A DNA stretch of 64,000 nucleotides from Alkalispirochaeta americana (GTDB taxonomy: Bacteria > Spirochaetota > Spirochaetia > DSM-27196 > Alkalispirochaetaceae). Below, piece after piece: positions 60,471 through 64,000 of this stretch; within the stretch, counting starts at the first letter, position 1; the number at the start of each line of letters is the position of its first letter. The stretch lies in the NCBI RefSeq assembly GCF_900156105.1, contig NZ_FTMS01000008.1:98527-162526 (forward strand). The letters are read 5' to 3'. A program made the position numbers and the translations under genes. A model generated the notes under the pieces. That model was not told the origin of the DNA, searched no databases, and worked only from the letters and a program-made list of their open reading frames with translations.

Positions 60471-61082
60471 CTACTTCTGATTCAGGTCCTGTGCGCTTTC
60501 AACAGCCCGGGTCACCAGGGCCCGCGCTTCCCGAAGCCAGCCTTCCCGTTCTTCCGGCGTGCTGGTCATGACGATACTGAAGGATCGTCTGTGGACGTTT
60601 TTTACCCCGCAAAACCGGAAAATACAGTTCTTCCAAAGTGTTTCCAGCGGATCGCCCAGGATATTTTCCTCCACATCACGGCTTGTCTCGGAGGTGTTCA
60701 AAACGACAGCAAACTCTGTGGAGAGCAGTCCATGCTCCACGGTTCCTCCGGCGGAATCCTCGTTCCCGTAGGCAACTCCTGCCCGAAAAACACGATCCAC
60801 CCATCCTTTCAGTATCGCCGGGGGCTGGCCCCACCAGTTGGGATGAATGATCACGATACCTTCCGCTGCGCGGAGTTCCGCGCAATGATCGGCCACCACC
60901 GTGTCCTGAAGAGCGTCGCGAGGGATCTCCCGGTGTTCGAGAATCGGATCAAACCGCTCGGCGTAGAGGTCGTGAAAGATGACGGAAAACCCGAGTTCTT
61001 CCAGCACTGAAGCAGCTTCTGTGGCAAGAGCGTGGTTCAGACTTCCAGCGTTCGGGTGTGCGAGGACTACCAATGCTTTCAT
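60471..61082 (-). CDS. NAD(P)H dehydrogenase (quinone)-type flavoprotein
   Basis: 203 residues, flavodoxin-like fold of the KefF/NQO1-type family: MKALVVLAHPNAGSLNHALA is the FMN phosphate loop, then DLYAERFDPILEHREIPRD, and IHPNWWGQPPAILKGWVDRV with the quinone-site HPNWWGQPPA motif and FRAGVAY. It should reduce quinones with two electrons. The start MKALVV is the natural one; the frame is open far upstream, but that part is not protein-like. It and the PadR operon are both redox flavoprotein units next to each other, but with separate transcription. Confidence 0.88.
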   Translation of the reverse strand: MKALVVLAHPNAGSLNHALATEAASVLEELGFSVIFHDLYAERFDPILEHREIPRDALQDTVVADHCAELRAAEGIVIIHPNWWGQPPAILKGWVDRVFRAGVAYGNEDSAGGTVEHGLLSTEFAVVLNTSETSRDVEENILGDPLETLWKNCIFRFCGVKNVHRRSFSIVMTSTPEEREGWLREARALVTRAVESAQDLNQK

Positions 61083-61245
61083 GATCCTCATTATGATGGG
61101 AACTTTCTTATTGGGCAATCGAGTTTGGAGGAGGTGAAGGCTGAAGGAATCGCCTCCGACACCGGCGGTGCCGTTGCTGGATTGACGCCGACTCCGCATA
61201 GAGAGAGAATGGGTTTGTTCAACTGAATCGCGCGAGGACAAAAGC

Positions 61246-61869
61246 ATGGAAATAAAACGAACTGTCGAGAATCTTGAAAAAAACGGATTCCTTGTGTACA
61301 TGGCCGAAACCACGGTCGATGCACAAAAAATTGTACTTGAGAAAATAATCCCCGAAATAAACCCGTCGTCCATATCATACGGAGACTCACTTACGCTGGA
61401 GGAAACTTTTATACTCGATGAACTAAGACGGGAAAAATTGATTCGCATGATAGAGCCCATCGTCGATGGGACTTTTGATACTACCTATGAGTCGTCGAGA
61501 AAGGGCCTGCTGGCAGATCTTTTTATGGCAGGAACGAACGCAATCACCGAGCAGGGCGAGCTTGTGAATTTAGACATGGTCGGAAACAGAATTGCCGGTA
61601 TTATTTTTGGGCCCAAGAGTGTAGTACTGACCGTTGGAACGAATAAAATTGTAAAGAACAAGGCTCAAGCCTACGGGAGGATCAAAAAAATCACAGCTCC
61701 TCGCAATGCGAAACGGAATAGTGATTTGTCTGTTCCATGTCAGGAAACAGGAATATGCAGCGATTGTACCTCCGAAGACCGGATATGCAACTACTGGTCG
61801 ATTATTGACAAATGCTTTCCTGCAGGAAAAATACGAATAGTCTTAATAAACGAATCAATCGGGTTATGA
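61246..61869 (+). CDS. LUD-domain protein (DUF162)
   Basis: 207 residues of the LutC/DUF162-type LUD fold: MEIKRTVENLEKNGFLVYMA, then ISYGDSLTLEETFILDEL (the conserved G-D-S-x-T-L) and GTNAITEQGELVNLDMVGNR, then GPKSVVLTVGTNKIVKN. A Cys-rich tail follows (VPCQETGICSDCTSEDRICN). LUD proteins act in lactate utilisation or as helper subunits; this short, tail-bearing form is common in anaerobes and its role is unclear. Codon use is visibly AT-richer than in the flanking genes, suggesting horizontal arrival. The ATG follows GAGGAC. Confidence 0.88.
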   Translation: MEIKRTVENLEKNGFLVYMAETTVDAQKIVLEKIIPEINPSSISYGDSLTLEETFILDELRREKLIRMIEPIVDGTFDTTYESSRKGLLADLFMAGTNAITEQGELVNLDMVGNRIAGIIFGPKSVVLTVGTNKIVKNKAQAYGRIKKITAPRNAKRNSDLSVPCQETGICSDCTSEDRICNYWSIIDKCFPAGKIRIVLINESIGL

Positions 61870-61973
61870 ACGGGGAATTGCAGGAATGCCTGCGGCACCA
61901 TCAACGTACCGCAGGCCTTTTTCATGGCGGAATATGCAAGCTGATGTAGTTCAGGTTGCATGAGGCGTCTTTT

Positions 61974-62146
61974 TCAGCGGCTCATCGCATCATCAATTCG
62001 ACGAGCTGCTGATTCAAGGACCGCATCTACGTCCGCATTCAAGAGCCAGGTCCGCTGCAGTTCTTCATAGATGATTGTTTCAACCTGCGCATAGTTTACA
62101 ACAAGGGGATGAGGACGTTTTCTTGGACTCCTTGAGATCCCGATCA
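61974..62146 (-). pseudogene. 3' stub of a sugar ABC binding-protein gene
   Basis: Reading on the minus strand gives PLVVNYAQVETIIYEELQRT, then WLLNADVDAVLESAARRIDD and AMSR before a TGA. This is the C-terminal end of a family-1 sugar-binding protein (typically P..Y.QVE.I...EL...L.G....ALE.A..RI). Upstream the frame meets a stop (TAG near 62153) instead of the rest of the protein. Only about 55 residues remain. Confidence 0.6.
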
Positions 62147-62190
62147 TTGGCTATGTCGCTCCACCACGTTAGGTGGGGTGCTTTTGTCGC

Positions 62191-62382
62191 TTACGATTCT
62201 TTGATCAACTCTACCACCTGATCAGCAGTCTCTAGATCCATGACCTTCTCAGCTAGAGCCTTGGCTTCCACATAAGAGGTAGATCGAATTATCGATTTTA
62301 CACCGGGAATTGATGGCCCACTCACACTCAGTTCATCTAATCCCAAGCCCAACAAAAGCTTGGTCGCTGCTTCGTTACCTGC
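62191..62382 (-). pseudogene. ptsI: 3' stub of ptsI (phosphotransferase enzyme I)
   Basis: The frame ending at 62191 reads AGNEAATKLLLGLGLDELSV, then SIIRSTSYVEAKALAEKVMD. Enzyme I ends with this kind of sequence (A-G-D-x-x-A-x-x-x-L-L-G-L-G-x-D-x-x-S), so it is the last 64 or so residues of PtsI. Just at the first codons it joins the duplicated unit that starts at 62377, so the rest of the gene was cut off there. The residual reading frame (to 62442) is a fusion with element sequence. Confidence 0.75.
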
Positions 62383-62768
62383 AAACTCGGGGTGCTGTGA
62401 TAAAATAGCGCGGACGCTTACACCCGCGAATACCCACGCCATCTCCGGTGCCTGCTGTTGATACCTCCAGGAAACAGGAGTAGTATATCTCCATGGATCG
62501 TATCGAGCGGCCGCTGAATCCCATGGCGGATGTTTTCGTCCGGTATCTGCTGGGTTCGGAAGAGAACAAGGACATTCTCATCGACTTCATCAACGCCGTC
62601 TTTGCGCAGAAAGGGCACGATCTGGTCGTCGAGATCGAACTCCTCAATCCCTTCAATCTGCGGTCTATCGGCACAACCAAGGAAAGCATTCTCGATGTGA
62701 AAGCCCGGGACAACCGCGGCCGCTGGATCAACGTCGAGATACAGATCGCCGGAGACGAGAACTTCGCC
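62377..62768 (+). repeat. Tandem duplicated segment, copy 1 start
   Basis: From ACCTGCAAACTCGGGG at 62377 the sequence matches 63609-64000 (window end) with only two differences noted (A/G at 62673 and G/A near 62663 relative to the second copy). The unit is 1232 bases long between equivalent points and contains the Rpn-like gene. Confidence 0.95.
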
Positions 62769-63500
62769 CACCGCAGCCTGTACTACTGGGCCAGGAGTTA
62801 CGCCGGGCAGCTAAAGAAAGGCGACGACTATATCGAGCTGACCCCCTCGGTCTGTATCAACCTGCTGGACTTCGAGATCTTCCCCCAGCTTCCCGGCTAT
62901 CATAGCTGTTTCCAGATCACCGAGGCCGATGCACCGGAGTATGTGCTGTCCGATCACCTGCAGATCCATTTCATCGAACTGCCCAAGAACCACCTGAAAA
63001 GCACCGGTGATGTGAAGGACAAACTTGATACATGGTGTTATTACTTCGAACACGAAGGCACCGTGGAGGAGGAGGATATGACGCTATTGCTGAAGGACAA
63101 CCCTGCTCTGGGCAAGGCCCACAGAGTCTACCGCACCTTTACTGCCGACGACGAGCTTATGGACATCGCCGAGGCGCGTGAGAAATGGCAACGCGATGTC
63201 AGCTCGCGGTTACGCAGCGCCGAGCAACGCGGCAAGGAAGAGGGCATGCAAGAAGGTATGCAGCAGGGCATGCAGCAGGGCATGCAGCAGGGCATGCAGC
63301 AAGGCATGCAGCAGGGCATGCAGCAAGGCATGCAGCAGGGCATGCAGCAGGGCATGCAGCAGGGCATGCAGCAGGGCATGCAGCAGGCGCGTCGTGAAGA
63401 TGCCCTGAAGATGCTGAAACGCGGGTTCCCCCTTTCCGACATCGCCGAGATTACCGGCCTTTCCGAGCAGGAGATCGGGGATCTCGAGCGATCAACCTAG
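62493..63500 (+). CDS. Rpn-family PD-(D/E)xK recombination-promoting nuclease/transposase-like protein
   Basis: 335 residues. The Rpn/PD-(D/E)xK transposase-like core is visible: NPMADVFVRYLLGSEENKDI, then LIDFINAVFAQKGHDLVVEI, ESILDVKARDNRGRWINVEI (the Asp...Glu-x-Gln catalytic pattern, VEIQIA), then HRSLYYWARSYAGQLKKGDD. Residues near 252-300 are a low-complexity MQQG run from a 12-bp DNA repeat, followed by the C-terminal RGFPLSDIAEITGLSEQEIGDLE, a small helix-turn-helix-like end. Rpn proteins are nucleases that promote RecA-independent recombination. A second, nearly identical copy starts 1232 bases later. Confidence 0.9.
   Translation: MDRIERPLNPMADVFVRYLLGSEENKDILIDFINAVFAQKGHDLVVEIELLNPFNLRSIGTTKESILDVKARDNRGRWINVEIQIAGDENFAHRSLYYWARSYAGQLKKGDDYIELTPSVCINLLDFEIFPQLPGYHSCFQITEADAPEYVLSDHLQIHFIELPKNHLKSTGDVKDKLDTWCYYFEHEGTVEEEDMTLLLKDNPALGKAHRVYRTFTADDELMDIAEAREKWQRDVSSRLRSAEQRGKEEGMQEGMQQGMQQGMQQGMQQGMQQGMQQGMQQGMQQGMQQGMQQGMQQARREDALKMLKRGFPLSDIAEITGLSEQEIGDLERST
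63246..63386 (+). repeat. 12-bp tandem repeat inside the Rpn gene
   Basis: The unit ATGCAGCAGGGC (Met-Gln-Gln-Gly) occurs about ten times in a row with occasional CAG/CAA changes, flanked by one variant at each end. Since 12 is a multiple of 3, copy-number change keeps the frame. Each unit begins with ATG, so the tract also carries many potential internal starts. Confidence 0.95.
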
Positions 63501-63608
63501 CACCCCTTCTCGGGGCGCCTGTGAGTTTACCGGGGATGGGGCTGGAAGGCCCGTCGGCCGCACCCCCGTTTACAGCGGAACAGCCGGCAGGTTTATAGCG
63601 TAATTCCC

Positions 63609-64000
63609 ACCTGCAAACTCGGGGTGCTGTGATAAAATAGCGCGGACGCTTACACCCGCGAATACCCACGCCATCTCCGGTGCCTGCTGTTGATACCTCC
63701 AGGAAACAGGAGTAGTATATCTCCATGGATCGTATCGAGCGGCCGCTGAATCCCATGGCGGATGTTTTCGTCCGGTATCTGCTGGGTTCGGAAGAGAACA
63801 AGGACATTCTCATCGACTTCATCAACGCCGTCTTTGCGCAGAAAGGGCACGATCTGGTCGTCGAGATCGAACTCCTCAATCCCTTCAATCTGCGATCTAT
63901 CGGCGCAACCAAGGAAAGCATTCTCGATGTGAAAGCCCGGGACAACCGCGGCCGCTGGATCAACGTCGAGATACAGATCGCCGGAGACGAGAACTTCGCC
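63609..64000 (+). repeat. Tandem duplicated segment, copy 2 (continues past window)
   Basis: Matches 62377-62768 nearly base for base to the end of the window, including the upstream leader and the first 276 bases of the Rpn-like gene. The 3' end of this copy lies outside the window. Confidence 0.95.
63725..64000 (+). CDS. Rpn-family protein, second copy (partial at window edge)
   Basis: The first 92 codons of a second Rpn-like gene, identical to the first copy apart from a threonine-to-alanine change in IGTTKES/IGATKES (and a silent change a few bases earlier). The gene is cut by the window edge, so whether its 12-bp repeat tract has the same number of units cannot be seen. The identical upstream leader implies the same promoter and expression. 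Confidence 0.9.
   Translation, partial: MDRIERPLNPMADVFVRYLLGSEENKDILIDFINAVFAQKGHDLVVEIELLNPFNLRSIGATKESILDVKARDNRGRWINVEIQIAGDENFA

Noticed and set aside
61032..61226. Short plus-strand frame ending GLTPTPHRERMGLFN
   Set aside because: Antisense to the start of the quinone-reductase-like gene in its first part; the second part could be a decayed fragment but matches no family I recognise, so it is not listed.
63246..63386. Possible CRISPR array
   Set aside because: The units are 12 bases with no spacers and lie inside a coding frame; it is a simple coding repeat.
63128..63442. Minus-strand frame of (CMPC)n repeats
   Set aside because: A by-product of reading the 12-bp repeat of the Rpn gene on the other strand; not a metal-binding protein.

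Overview
The window is GC-rich, densely packed chromosomal DNA from a Gram-negative-type bacterium. It has lipoprotein lipoboxes, a TonB-dependent receptor, a TonB protein, RND efflux and two large methyl-accepting chemotaxis proteins. The lipoprotein style (LSAC, LGGC, FSGC), the M30 metallopeptidase, the XRE/membrane-protein pair and the YlbF-family proteins best fit a free-living spirochaete such as Spirochaeta or Alkalispirochaeta. That assignment is inferred from protein character; no rRNA or other marker gene is present. No tRNA, rRNA or CRISPR array was seen.

Layout. 0.4-3.6 kb: a class C beta-lactamase-like serine hydrolase, a small STAS-like protein and an NCS2 nucleobase permease. 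3.7-10.2 kb: an arsenic/metal island. A CxxC thioredoxin-like protein and an ArsP-type permease come first. They are followed by arsR-arsD-arsA, an FmdB zinc ribbon, a small unknown protein and two YlbF-family proteins, with a convergent thioredoxin-type arsC. Several of these proteins end in Cys-Cys or Cys, and arsR has a clear promoter with an overlapping near-palindromic operator. 10.3-15.6 kb: a putative envelope protein, a lipoprotein, a LuxR-type regulator divergent from an MFS transporter, an orphan MntA-type nucleotidyltransferase framed by an 80-bp perfect direct repeat, and a DUF4203-like membrane protein.

15.6-28.6 kb: a cobalamin riboswitch ahead of a BtuB-like receptor and a TonB protein; an RND adaptor/pump pair; a complete polar amino-acid ABC transporter (permease, ATPase, binding protein, permease); and a MarR-MATE operon with an inverted-repeat operator. 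28.7-33.9 kb: an apparently leaderless XRE regulator with a membrane partner, then a CUT1 sugar ABC operon with no ATPase. A perfect 18-bp LacI-type palindrome lies inside the sugar operon promoter, and the likely repressor gene is at its 3' end.

33.9-55 kb: GNAT, a lipoprotein, M30 protease, VOC protein, AraC regulator, MCP, an SNF2 ATPase tightly coupled to a 603-residue SAP-like protein of unknown function, an EFR1 flavodoxin-ferredoxin, an aldo/keto reductase, a second MCP with a 9-bp tandem repeat upstream, a tctA remnant, a TPR-like lipoprotein, an ankyrin protein, a hybrid sensor kinase and an alpha/beta hydrolase. 55-64 kb: a photolyase-like protein without the usual Fe-S cysteines, a truncated binding-protein gene, a coiled-coil protein with nuclease-like motifs, a PadR regulator with an unusual flavoprotein-SCP2-membrane fusion, a quinone-reductase-like flavoprotein and an AT-richer LUD protein. 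The right end is a decayed zone: 3' stubs of a sugar-binding protein gene and of ptsI abut a tandemly duplicated Rpn-family gene that carries a 12-bp repeat.

The best candidates for something undescribed are the cysteine-tailed extension of the ars operon, the SNF2/SAP two-gene unit and the flavoprotein-SCP2-membrane fusion.
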